17,897 bases of DNA from Actinomycetes bacterium (GTDB taxonomy: Bacteria > Actinomycetota > Acidimicrobiia > Acidimicrobiales > RAAP-2). The notes under the pieces are model-generated. The model saw only the letters and a program-made list of their open reading frames with translations. It had not been told where the DNA came from and searched no databases. The DNA is taken from positions 1 through 17,897 of the forward strand of contig JAJYXS010000198.1 in the NCBI GenBank assembly GCA_021801615.1, in the 5' to 3' direction. Positions 1 to 6,397 of the stretch are shown here, one piece after another. The position numbers and the translations under genes are program-made. Position 1 is the first letter of the stretch; the number at the start of each line of letters is the position of its first letter.

Positions 1-2
1 CA

Positions 3-1403
3 CCACGAGCGCACGAGCACGAGCACGAGCAGTGGCCCGACCGCGTCGATCCGCTGCTCATGGCGACGACCACGCTCGACGCGATGGCTGCCGGCGGCAT
101 CCACGACCACCTCGAGGGCGGCTTCGCTCGCTACTCGACCGACGCCCGCTGGCTCGTCCCCCATTTCGAGAAGATGCTCACCGACCAGGCCCAGCTGGCA
201 CGCGCCTACCTCCACGCCTGGCAGGTGACCGGTTCTCCCACATACCTCCAGGTCGTCCGGGAGACCGTCGAGTTCGTGACCTCCCAGCTGTCGACCGCCG
301 AGGGCGGGTTCTGCTCGTCGCTCGACGCGGACGCGGCAGGCGTGGAGGGCGGGCACGCCACCTGGACGCCCGCCGAGATCCGAGCGGCCCTCGCGGCGGA
401 GCGCTCGCCACGCGGGGCGTGCAGCGACGGCGATGCCGCCGATCTGGCCGCTCAGGTGTGCGACTGGTGGGGCGTGACCGAGCTGGGCGACCTCGAGGGG
501 CGCAGCGTGCTGCACCGCCCCCTCGGGGCCGGGCTCGCCAGGCCGCCTGAGGTGGAGGCCGCAAGAGGGGCGCTCCTCGCCGCCCGCTGCCGTCGCCCCC
601 AGCCCGCCCGCGACGACAAGGTCCTCACGGAATCGCACGCGATGTTCACCGCCGCGCTCGCCGAGGCCGCATGGGCCTGCGCGCAAGACGACTGGGGACG
701 GCGAGCGCTCGCGGCCGGTGACTTCCTGTTCGCGCGAAACCGCCGCGCCGACGGCCGCTGGCTGCGCTCCGCCGACAGCGGCGTCCCGGCGTTCGCCGGC
801 GACTACGCGTGGGTGGTCGAGTGCGCCACGTGGCTCGCGACGCTGAGCGGCGACTCCCGCTGGATCGGGCGCGCCGAAGAGGCGGCCGACGGCCTGCTCA
901 CGCTGTTCTGGGACGAGGAGCTCGGTGGCCTCTTCACGACCGGGCGCGACGCCGAGGTGCTCGTCGCGCGCCCGAAGGACTTCGTGGACGGCGCCCTGCC
1001 CTCCGCCAACGCGGCGGCGGCGATCGCGCTCCTGCGGCTCGGCGCCTTCACCGGCAACGCGCGCTGGAGCGACGCTGGAGCGCGCATCGTGGAGCTCGCG
1101 CTGCCTCTCGCGGCCGACCAGCCGCTCGCGGTCGCGGACATGCTGTCCGCGCTGGCGCTCTCCGAGCGCGCCGCGCAGGTGGTCGTCGTGGGGGACCGGC
1201 CCGAGCTCCTCCACGAGGTCCGGCGCCGCTGGCTCCCGGACGCGGTCGTCGCCTGGGGAGCACCGGACGCGGGCCCGCTGTGGCAAGGCCGCGCGAGCGG
1301 CGCGGCGTACGTGTGCCGGGACTTCGTCTGCGAGCGGCCCGCGCGCGACCCGGCCACGCTCCGAGCCCAGCTCGAGCGCCTCGCCGTCCCGTCCCGCCGC
1401 TAG
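3..1403 (+). CDS. YyaL/SSP411-type (DUF255 family) protein, C-terminal part, 5' truncated
   Basis: The reading frame is open from the window edge, so the start lies outside; the ATG at 60 is internal, because family members run through this point. Visible motifs, counted from that ATG, are AAGGIHDHLEGGFARYSTD (about 10-28) and WLVPHFEKMLTDQAQLARAYL (about 31-51, written here as one continuous block of 21 only in part: WLVPHFEKMLTDQ). These are hallmarks of the YyaL/spermatogenesis-associated protein 20 family. Also present are GGFCSSLDADA (about 82-92) and LTESHAMFTAALAEAAWA. Family members have an N-terminal thioredoxin-like domain, absent here through truncation, followed by an (alpha/alpha)6 barrel related to N-acylglucosamine epimerases; the visible part is that barrel. 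The reaction is not established. The frame ends at TAG 1401-1403, and the next gene on the same strand starts 123 bp on. The first visible residues are a HEHEHE run encoded by a CACGAG repeat. Confidence 0.88.
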   Translation, partial: PRAHEHEHEQWPDRVDPLLMATTTLDAMAAGGIHDHLEGGFARYSTDARWLVPHFEKMLTDQAQLARAYLHAWQVTGSPTYLQVVRETVEFVTSQLSTAEGGFCSSLDADAAGVEGGHATWTPAEIRAALAAERSPRGACSDGDAADLAAQVCDWWGVTELGDLEGRSVLHRPLGAGLARPPEVEAARGALLAARCRRPQPARDDKVLTESHAMFTAALAEAAWACAQDDWGRRALAAGDFLFARNRRADGRWLRSADSGVPAFAGDYAWVVECATWLATLSGDSRWIGRAEEAADGLLTLFWDEELGGLFTTGRDAEVLVARPKDFVDGALPSANAAAAIALLRLGAFTGNARWSDAGARIVELALPLAADQPLAVADMLSALALSERAAQVVVVGDRPELLHEVRRRWLPDAVVAWGAPDAGPLWQGRASGAAYVCRDFVCERPARDPATLRAQLERLAVPSRR

Positions 1404-1433
1404 GCCCCGGCGTGCCACGGGACAGGCCGGCCG

Positions 1434-1468
1434 CCGCCGGTCCCACCGGCGGGCTCGGTCCCGCCGGT
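1434..1468 (+). terminator. Overlapping GC hairpins after the YyaL-like gene
   Basis: Segment A, CCGCCGGT (1434-1441), pairs perfectly with ACCGGCGG (1445-1452) across a 3-nt loop. The second segment, read as ACCGGCGGG (1445-1453), also pairs perfectly with CCCGCCGGT (1460-1468) across a 6-nt loop. The two stems are mutually exclusive. There is no T-tract, so a rho-independent terminator is not shown, but the position 31 nt after a stop codon fits a GC-hairpin terminator. TAGGCT at 1468-1473 overlaps the last arm and could be a -10 element for the next gene, though no -35 is visible. Confidence 0.4.
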
Positions 1469-1526
1469 AGGCTCGGCCCACCCGCGAGGGCATCCGGCTC
1501 GAACGACCACCGAGGAGGGCAGCGGC

Positions 1527-2279
1527 GTGCTGGGCACGAGACGCCAGGGACTGCATGCACCGGCGGCCGCTCGTGCCGGCAGGCCCACGCGCCAGGGCCG
1601 CGCGTTGCTGCGGGGCGTCGTGCGGCGCGACCGGACGCTCCTGGAAGGCGGCGCCGAGCTCCTCGTCCTCGTGCTCGCGTGCGGGCCTGACGGCACGACG
1701 GCGATCGATCTCGCGTCCGGCTCGTTGCTGCGGCTCCGGATCCCCTGGCCCGCCGGCCACGCACCGGACCTCGCGCCTTTCGACCTCGTCGAGGCGACGC
1801 TGGCCGACGATCCCGAGCACGACGACCTCGCCCAGCCCGAGGCCGCGACGGTCGCCGCTCCCCCGCGTCAGGTCGGGAGGCTCGAGGGCAGGCGGGTGCG
1901 CGCGATGCTCGCCAGGCTCGCAGCCGCCCCCGACGGCCCCCTGCTCGGCTTCTACGGGCCGTCAGCGCCCTACTGGGACTTTCACGGGCTCCGCCCGTCG
2001 GTGGCGCTCGTCCACCCGACGCGCGGTCCGCAGCTCATGCGGCGTCTCGGCGACGGGTCGACCTGGGTGCGCTTCGGCTGGGAGCGTGACGACGTCTGGC
2101 TCCCCGTCGAGGACGGCCGTGCCGTTCGAGCCCTCGACGCGTCCCGCCGTGACCGGCTGTCGGGAAAGGCGCTTGCGACCGCGCTCGGCTTCGCGCCGCA
2201 CTACCTGCTCGTCGAGTTGAGCAACCCGCGCGCGGGCCATTGCTACAAGGTCTGCGCGGCGATCCTCCCCAAGGGCTGA
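1527..2279 (+). CDS. Unrecognised protein, 250 aa
   Basis: I do not recognise the family. The GTG start at 1527 is chosen because GAGGAGGG (1512-1519) lies 7 nt upstream, a strong ribosome binding site. Strong G/C bias at third positions and a balanced amino-acid content support real coding. The first 25 residues are basic and low complexity. Residues about 30-80 look like a mixed alpha/beta or beta-rich domain (ELLVLVLACGPDG, IDLASGSLLRLRIPWP). The second half contains the motif-like stretches LLGFYGPSAPYWDFHG, WVRFGWERDDVWLP and a C-terminal GHCYKVCAAILPKG with two cysteines. There is no signal peptide or membrane segment. It follows the YyaL-like gene by 123 bp on the same strand and ends convergently with the gene at 2386-3057. 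No function can be inferred. Confidence 0.75.
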   Translation: MLGTRRQGLHAPAAARAGRPTRQGRALLRGVVRRDRTLLEGGAELLVLVLACGPDGTTAIDLASGSLLRLRIPWPAGHAPDLAPFDLVEATLADDPEHDDLAQPEAATVAAPPRQVGRLEGRRVRAMLARLAAAPDGPLLGFYGPSAPYWDFHGLRPSVALVHPTRGPQLMRRLGDGSTWVRFGWERDDVWLPVEDGRAVRALDASRRDRLSGKALATALGFAPHYLLVELSNPRAGHCYKVCAAILPKG

Positions 2280-2306
2280 CAGCAGAGCACTTCGAGGGCC
2301 GGCGCA

Positions 2307-2328
2307 GGAGCGATGATCCGGGCGCTCC
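2307..2328. terminator. Weak inverted repeat between convergent genes
   Basis: GGAGCG (2307-2312) and CGCTCC (2323-2328) are complementary around a 10-nt loop, in the 106-bp gap between two convergent genes. There is no T-tract. It may serve as a transcription end point for the plus-strand gene ending at 2279, but chance pairing is likely at this GC content. Confidence 0.25.
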
Positions 2329-2362
2329 CCGGGGTCCGGCACGAAGGGACGGGCGGACACCC

Positions 2363-2395
2363 CTCTCGCGTGGTCAACCAGCCCGTCAGCGAGAG
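2363..2395 (-). terminator. Hairpin spanning the stop codon of the 2386-3057 gene
   Basis: CTCTCGC (2363-2369) and GCGAGAG (2389-2395) form a perfect 7-bp stem. The loop contains a small nested palindrome, TGGTCAACCA (2371-2380). The stop codon of the minus-strand gene (2386-2388) lies inside the structure. No T-tract follows, so terminator function is inferred from position only. Confidence 0.35.
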
Positions 2396-3057
2396 AACTT
2401 GCCTCCCGCGAGGTCCTCGGCCATCGCCCAGCCGAACGCGACCAGACGGTCGCCGCGCGTCGGGTCGACCTGCGCGAACAGCTCCTCGACACCCTCGGGA
2501 ACCTTCGCCTTCGGGTGCACGAAGTCCAGGCCCCCGGCAGGGGCGGCGCCGTCGCCCTTCAGGACGAAGGAGCGGTCGTCGAGCCTGCCCTCGGCGCCGA
2601 AGCGCTTGGCGAGTCGCCGGGCCCACGCCCGCTCCTCGCCCGACGCGCGATGACCCGCGGCCGGGACCACGTCGCTCAGCCCCGCAAAGGCGCGGAAGCC
2701 GTCCGCCCCGAGCAGCCGCGTCCCGAGGAGCACGTCCTCGTCTGGGAACGCGAGCAACGCTCGTCGGAACTGGTCCGCCATCATGGCCTTGAGCGCGGCC
2801 TCCGCCCTGCTGGTCCGGTCCACCGATGCCACGCCGACGAGCAGCGACGGCGTCCCGCCGATCCGTTCGAGCGTGCAGAAGGAGTAGCCGCGAAGCTTCC
2901 TCCCGTCGCGGACCGTCGTCACCAGCACCCATTCCTCGCGCTCTTTGGAAAGGAACCCGATGTCGAACCCGGAGCGCTCCACTCCGAGGTCGGCCAATTC
3001 CTCCAGCTCAGCGTCGCTGAGCGCCGTGCAATCCTTCGTCGTGACCACCATCGGCAT
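2386..3057 (-). CDS. Conserved-looking hypothetical protein, 223 aa, possibly GNAT-like N-terminal half
   Basis: It begins MPMVVTTKDCTALSDAE. The segment at residues about 40-80 (EEWVLVTTVRDGRKLRGYSF, then ERIGGTPSLLVGVASVDR) has the alternating hydrophobic strands of a GNAT-type acetyltransferase core, but I cannot point to a clear acetyl-CoA binding loop, so this is only a suggestion. The C-terminal half contains SGEERAWARRLAKRFG and ends in LVAFGWAMAEDLAGGKFSR. From memory I believe similar uncharacterised proteins occur across Actinomycetota. The ATG at 3057 is supported by a TAGAAT hexamer 6 nt upstream and the absence of a ribosome binding site, so the mRNA is probably leaderless. The gene lies downstream of bpa on the same strand, separated by 222 bp holding a tandem-repeat array. 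No function is assigned. Confidence 0.75.
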   Translation of the reverse strand: MPMVVTTKDCTALSDAELEELADLGVERSGFDIGFLSKEREEWVLVTTVRDGRKLRGYSFCTLERIGGTPSLLVGVASVDRTSRAEAALKAMMADQFRRALLAFPDEDVLLGTRLLGADGFRAFAGLSDVVPAAGHRASGEERAWARRLAKRFGAEGRLDDRSFVLKGDGAAPAGGLDFVHPKAKVPEGVEELFAQVDPTRGDRLVAFGWAMAEDLAGGKFSR

Positions 3058-3063
3058 GACGCG

Positions 3064-3069
3064 ATTCTA
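3064..3069 (-). promoter_or_regulatory. -10 element for a leaderless transcript of the 2386-3057 gene
   Basis: On the minus strand TAGAAT, one mismatch from the TATAAT consensus, is followed by CGCGTC and the ATG at 3057. A start site about 7 nt after the hexamer falls on the ATG. No convincing -35 lies at 16-18 nt; TTGATG occurs 20 nt upstream. Confidence 0.6.
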
Positions 3070-3140
3070 CAACCCGAGGCGAACGCTCACATCAAGCAGG
3101 CCCATGACCAGGGCCGGAGCGGCGGCCGGCGGTGAGCCGC

Positions 3141-3260
3141 TCGGGCGCGGCGGTGGAGCCGCTCGGGGGGCGGTGAGCCCTCGGGCGCGGCGGTGGAGCC
3201 GCTCGGGGGGCGGTAAGCCCTCGGGCGCGGCGGTGGAGCCGCTCGGGGGGCGGTGAGCCG
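3141..3260. repeat. 40-bp tandem repeat, three copies
   Basis: Copies occupy 3141-3180, 3181-3220 and 3221-3260 and are nearly identical (one internal A/G change; the last base differs in copy 3). Each contains GGAGCCGCTCGGGGGGCGGT. Degenerate partial units (GGTGAGCCGC) flank the array at 3131-3140 and 3271-3280, so it reaches the stop codon of bpa (3280-3282). It fills most of the 222-bp gap 3058-3279. No gene or long palindrome is seen in it. Confidence 0.92.
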
Positions 3261-3279
3261 CCTGAGGGGTGGTGAGCCG

Positions 3280-3861
3280 CTACAGGTACGTCCCGGGGCG
3301 CGGCGCCGTGCCGAGCTCGTCGGTCACCGGGCGCGGCAGCCCGCGCTGGCGCATCTGGTCGAGCTGCGCCCTGGCCGCCAGCTGCTGGGCCACCAGCGTC
3401 GCCTGGATGCCGTGGAACAGCCCTTCCAGCCATCCGACGAGCTGAGCCTGGGCCACGCGGAGCTCGGCTTCGGAGGGCACCTCCTGATCGAAGGGGAACA
3501 CCATGCGGTCGAGCTCTTCGGAGAGGTCCGGTGAGAGCCCCGAGGAGAGCTCGCGGATCGACTGCTCGTAGATCTCCTTCAACCTCGCACGTCCGGCCTC
3601 GTCCATCGGCGCCTGACGGACCTCGTCGAGGAGCTGCTTCACCATCGTGCCGATCCGCATCACCTTGCCGGGCTCCTCGACGGACTCACGGCGCTCACCC
3701 TTGTCGTCGGCGCTGTCGGCACCATCGGCCGCGGTGCCCGATGTGGAAGAGGCCGCCCTGCCGGGTGCCGGCAGGACCTCGTCCGGAGAGACCGCCGCGC
3801 CGGGCTGTGTCGGCGTCTGCGGCGTCGGCTCTTGCGCCGCGCTCGTGCGCTCGATGCTCAT
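3280..3861 (-). CDS. bpa: Bacterial proteasome activator Bpa/PafE
   Basis: The 193-aa protein matches the ATP-independent ring-shaped activator of the actinobacterial 20S proteasome (family formerly DUF2587). Residues 1-65 are an acidic, Pro/Ala/Ser-rich disordered arm. Residues about 68-172 are the helical core: RIGTMVKQLLDEVRQAP, RARLKEIYEQSIRELSSGL, and the hallmark VAQAQLVGWLEGLFHGIQ (136-153). The C-terminus is PGTYL; the known mycobacterial protein ends in GQYL, the peptide that docks between proteasome alpha subunits, so Tyr and Leu are conserved while Gln is Thr. The ATG at 3861 is chosen because upstream in-frame codons encode sequence unlike the family. No proteasome subunit gene is in the window. 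CATCAT (3869-3874, minus) 7 nt before the ATG may be a weak -10. The gene lies 58 bp after the phosphodiesterase gene. Confidence 0.9.
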   Translation of the reverse strand: MSIERTSAAQEPTPQTPTQPGAAVSPDEVLPAPGRAASSTSGTAADGADSADDKGERRESVEEPGKVMRIGTMVKQLLDEVRQAPMDEAGRARLKEIYEQSIRELSSGLSPDLSEELDRMVFPFDQEVPSEAELRVAQAQLVGWLEGLFHGIQATLVAQQLAARAQLDQMRQRGLPRPVTDELGTAPRPGTYL

Positions 3862-3919
3862 GCCCTCGATGATGCCAGAGGACGGCCCTCGAGCACACGC
3901 CCGACCCCCGCACGCCCGC

Positions 3920-5077
3920 TCACCGCTGCGCCCCCCACGCCAAGAGAGGGACGAGCATCTCGTCGGAGGTGAGCGAGCCGTGCCGGCAGACCAGACGCTG
4001 CTCGCCGGTGTCGGCCGGGTCCAAGAAAGCGGTGGGCGCGAACGGCACGAGGGCGACATCGCCGAGACGGGCGCGCACCTCCGGGGAGGGAACGCCGCCG
4101 AGCCAGCCGTCGTCCACGATCTGGTCGGCGTCTCGCACCCACGCCACGCTGCCGTAGCGCTCGGACACCACCGCGAGAAGCTCCGCTTTGGCCCCCGGAC
4201 GCGCGTGCAGCCAGCGGAACCGCCCTTCTCCGGAGATGAGCGTCACGTGGTCCATCACGTCGCCGCCGAACACCTCGATCGACGAGCCGACCTCGACCTG
4301 TCCGTGGTCGGCGGTGACGACCAGCACCGCGCCGGGCGCGAGCACCTCGAGGAGGTCGCCGACCATCCTGTCGACGGCCCGCAGCTCCGCGTCGTAGTGG
4401 TCGTCCAGCCCGCAGACGTGCGCGGTGCGGTCGATGCCGTCGTAGTAGGCGTAGACGAAGGGCGCGCCGCGCTCGAGCAGTCGTCGGACCTCGACGACGA
4501 GACCTGCGGGCGTGTGCCACCCGTAGAGGTGCGCGTCGCCGAGGTGGGCCGCGCTGAAGCCCGTCGCGCGGTACTCGTGCCTGGACACCACGGGCGTCGG
4601 GTGGGGACTCTGCGGGAACGGCTCGAAGGGTTGGAATTCCCTGGGCCGGACGATCCGGCGTCCGTCTCGCTCGCTGAGCCGCCACCCGAGGACGTTCAGG
4701 ATCTCGTCACCCACCGCCACGCGGTAGCCGACCACCCCGTGCGCCGAAGGTGCGAGCCCCGTCGTGAGGCTCGTGAGCGCCGCGGCGGTCGTGCTGGGCG
4801 CGACCGACGTGACGGTCGTGCCCGTCCCGCTGCCCAGCACCGGCGCGATCCGCGCGGCACGCGCCGCGAGCTGGGATGCCCCGAGACCGTCGAGCAGGAG
4901 GAGGACGATCTGACGCGCCCCGCGGACCGGTTCGGGGAGCCAGGGTGGCTGAGGCCGTTCGGTCTGCCCGTAGACCTCGCAGAGCAGTGAAGGGACGACC
5001 TCGGTGAGGCATCGGCCGCCGAAGTCCGGCGGCACCGGGTCGGGCGTCGTGACAGCCTCTGCGGGGCGTGCGACCAT
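3920..5077 (-). CDS. Alkaline phosphatase family protein / nucleotide pyrophosphatase-phosphodiesterase
   Basis: The 385-aa protein has the metal and catalytic pattern of type I phosphodiesterase/nucleotide pyrophosphatases. These are LLLLDGLGASQL with metal Asp63, the nucleophile region SVAPSTTAAALTSLTTG (Thr96/97), YYDGIDRTAHVCG with Asp216 and His220, VTADHGQ with Asp257 and His258, and a late CRHGSLTSDEM carrying the last metal His. Two Zn ions and hydrolysis of a phosphodiester or nucleotide are expected; the natural substrate is unknown. There is no signal peptide or membrane segment, so it is probably cytoplasmic. The ATG at 5077 is chosen because homology begins just after it, longer forms would run into the divergent rrf2 gene, and TACGCT lies 8 nt upstream with no ribosome binding site. 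Downstream comes bpa. Confidence 0.85.
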   Translation of the reverse strand: MVARPAEAVTTPDPVPPDFGGRCLTEVVPSLLCEVYGQTERPQPPWLPEPVRGARQIVLLLLDGLGASQLAARAARIAPVLGSGTGTTVTSVAPSTTAAALTSLTTGLAPSAHGVVGYRVAVGDEILNVLGWRLSERDGRRIVRPREFQPFEPFPQSPHPTPVVSRHEYRATGFSAAHLGDAHLYGWHTPAGLVVEVRRLLERGAPFVYAYYDGIDRTAHVCGLDDHYDAELRAVDRMVGDLLEVLAPGAVLVVTADHGQVEVGSSIEVFGGDVMDHVTLISGEGRFRWLHARPGAKAELLAVVSERYGSVAWVRDADQIVDDGWLGGVPSPEVRARLGDVALVPFAPTAFLDPADTGEQRLVCRHGSLTSDEMLVPLLAWGAQR

Positions 5078-5085
5078 CGCCGCCA

Positions 5086-5091
5086 AGCGTA
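5086..5091 (-). promoter_or_regulatory. -10 candidate of the phosphodiesterase gene
   Basis: TACGCT on the minus strand is followed by 8 nt and then the ATG at 5077. It fits TANNNT and there is no ribosome binding site, suggesting a leaderless or very short leader. No -35 match is visible. It is one half of a divergent promoter region shared with rrf2. Confidence 0.45.
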
Positions 5092-5130
5092 GGTGGCACC
5101 GACGAGCCGGGGCGAGACGCGCCAAGAGGC

Positions 5131-5190
5131 CCGAGCCGTGCATCCGCCCGGATCCGGGGCCCGAGCCGTGCATCCGCCCGGATCCGGAGG
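5131..5190. repeat. 30-bp direct repeat, two copies, with palindromic core, between divergent promoters
   Basis: Copies at 5131-5160 and 5161-5190 are identical except near the 3' end. Each holds a palindrome: CCCGGATCCGGG at 5147-5158 and the 10-bp core CCGGATCCGG at 5178-5187. The palindromes are spaced 30 bp apart, close to three helical turns. The second copy ends 10 bp before the -10 of rrf2, so the block is well placed as an operator for rrf2 and perhaps the divergent phosphodiesterase. Confidence 0.8.
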
Positions 5191-5200
5191 CCGGCGCCGG

Positions 5201-5206
5201 TAACAT
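5201..5206 (+). promoter_or_regulatory. -10 element of the rrf2 gene, leaderless
   Basis: TAACAT ends 8 nt before the GTG at 5215. It fits TANNNT and would place transcription initiation on or next to the start codon. No ribosome binding site lies in between. There is no recognisable -35; the region where it would lie belongs to the second copy of the 30-bp repeat. Confidence 0.5.
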
Positions 5207-5214
5207 CGGCGCGC

Positions 5215-5808
5215 GTGAGAGTGTCGACCCGCGGGGACTACGCGTGCAGGGCGCTGCTCTCACTGGCGCTGCACGACGCGACGTCGACACCCACCTCGGT
5301 GCGGGACATCGCCGAGCGGACCGGGCTCCCCCAGCCCTACCTCGAGCAGATCCTCCTCGCCCTGAAAGGTGCGGGGCTGGTCCGCTCCAAGCGGGGCGTC
5401 GGCGGCGGGTACGTGCTCGCGCGCGATCCGGCCGACGTCACGCTCGCCCAGGTGGTGTCGGCCGTCGACGGCCCGATCGTCGCGGGCGACTTCGGCGAGC
5501 CGCACGAGAACGGCGCGTGCGACCACGAGGGACAGTGCGTGCTCCTCGCGGTGTGGGCAGAGGTGGGAGCGACGATGCGCGAGCACCTGCAGTCCTTCAC
5601 GCTCGCCGACATGGTCGAGCGCGCACGCGGCAACCGCGCGACCCCGTCGGCCGCTCCCCCCCCGCCCGCCGCGCCCGCCGTTCCGGCCACGTCGGCGCGT
5701 CAGGCGGAGCTTCTGCGCCGGGGGAGCCGCAAGGCCGGTGCCCGTCACAAAGACGAAAGCGCTGCGCTCGAGGGACTGCTCCGGCCTCTCGTGCGGTCCA
5801 GCACCTGA
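5215..5808 (+). CDS. Rrf2 family transcriptional regulator
   Basis: The 197-aa protein starts MRVSTRGDYACRALLSLALHD, the classic Rrf2 opening. A winged helix follows at residues about 28-72 (SVRDIAERTGLPQPYLEQIL, GAGLVRSKRGVGGGYVLAR). The family senses Fe-S clusters, nitric oxide, redox state or cysteine metabolites. The sensor loop has two cysteines, Cys102 and Cys108 (ACDHEGQC), not the three-cysteine set of IscR or NsrR; Cys11 sits in the first helix. A cluster, if bound, would need another ligand such as the nearby Glu or His residues, as seen in RsrR. Residues about 145-197 are a Pro/Ala-rich, then basic tail, not part of the core family. The GTG at 5215 is chosen from the family start and the TAACAT box; longer frames read through the repeat block. 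It is divergent from the phosphodiesterase and convergent with the histidine phosphatase. Confidence 0.9.
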   Translation: MRVSTRGDYACRALLSLALHDATSTPTSVRDIAERTGLPQPYLEQILLALKGAGLVRSKRGVGGGYVLARDPADVTLAQVVSAVDGPIVAGDFGEPHENGACDHEGQCVLLAVWAEVGATMREHLQSFTLADMVERARGNRATPSAAPPPPAAPAVPATSARQAELLRRGSRKAGARHKDESAALEGLLRPLVRSST

Positions 5809-5829
5809 ACGCCCGAGCGGGCTACAGGT
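5803..5829. terminator. Bidirectional terminator-like hairpin between rrf2 and the histidine phosphatase
   Basis: ACCTG (5803-5807) and GCCC (5811-5814) pair with GGGC (5819-5822) and CAGGT (5825-5829), with loop GAGC and a small internal bulge. The structure includes the stop codons of both convergent genes (5806-5808 plus, 5822-5824 minus), so it could end transcription from both sides. No T-tract is present. Confidence 0.5.
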
Positions 5830-6397
5830 CCGCCACCACGTTCCAGCGCGAGACGACCGGCACCCCATGCTCCCAGCCGAGCTGGCACACCGCGCCGGCC
5901 CCGAGCGCGAGCAGGCGGCCGCCAGCAGGTGGCAGCCCCACCCATCGGGCCGCCAGCACCCGCAGGAGGTGGCCATGAGAGAACAGGACCACGTCGCCGC
6001 CGGCCTCCCGTGCCCGCTCGAGCACGCGATCGGCTCGGCGCCCGACCTCCGACGCGGACTCCCCGCCCGGGACACCGTCCTCCCACAGCGTCCAGCCCGG
6101 ACGCTCCGCACGGATCTCCTCGATCGTCCTGCCCTCGTAGGCGCCGTAGTCCCATTCGACCAGGTCGTCGCAGAGCTCGGCACGTTCGCCGAAACCGGCG
6201 AGCCTGCAGGTCTCGAGCGCTCGCACGAGCGGGCTCGTGAGCACGAGCGCCGGGTGGGCGACCTCGCGGCAGAGCAAGCGCCCTGCGGTCTCGGCCTCGG
6301 CGCGCCCTTTGGGGAGCAGCGGCACGTTCGTGCGGCCGGTGTGCCGACCCGACTCGCTCCACTCCGTCTCGCCATGCCGCACCAGCCAGACCTCCAT
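5822..6397 (-). CDS. Histidine phosphatase family (phosphoglycerate mutase-like) protein
   Basis: The 191-aa protein opens MEVWLVRHGETEWSESGRHTG with the RHG signature; His8 is the phospho-acceptor and Arg7 binds phosphate. LTSPLVRALET supplies the second Arg (59), EWDYGAYEGRTIEEI the acidic loop (about 81-95), and FSHGHLLRVLAARW the second catalytic His (141). Length and spacing fit the cytoplasmic branch-1 phosphatases (CobC/GpmB-like). The substrate cannot be told from sequence; there is no cobalamin gene next to it. ATG 6397 is used because the RHG motif always lies within the first 10 residues. No good ribosome binding site is seen. It is divergent from the sigma factor across 352 bp and convergent with rrf2. 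Confidence 0.9.
   Translation of the reverse strand: MEVWLVRHGETEWSESGRHTGRTNVPLLPKGRAEAETAGRLLCREVAHPALVLTSPLVRALETCRLAGFGERAELCDDLVEWDYGAYEGRTIEEIRAERPGWTLWEDGVPGGESASEVGRRADRVLERAREAGGDVVLFSHGHLLRVLAARWVGLPPAGGRLLALGAGAVCQLGWEHGVPVVSRWNVVADL

Noticed and set aside
3..59. HEHEHE run as a metal-binding or tag-like motif
   Set aside because: It comes from a simple CACGAG hexamer repeat at the truncated edge, and there is no evidence that it is functional.
3647..4990. Long open frame on the plus strand opposite the phosphodiesterase gene and the 5' part of bpa
   Set aside because: It is antisense to well-conserved genes, its sequence is rich in Arg, Asp, His and Val as expected of a complementary frame, and no family motif is seen.
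5215..5290. N-terminally longer phosphodiesterase starting at 5290
   Set aside because: The extra 71 residues would be read through the rrf2 start and the 30-bp repeats and are low complexity; the ATG at 5077 has a fitting -10 box.
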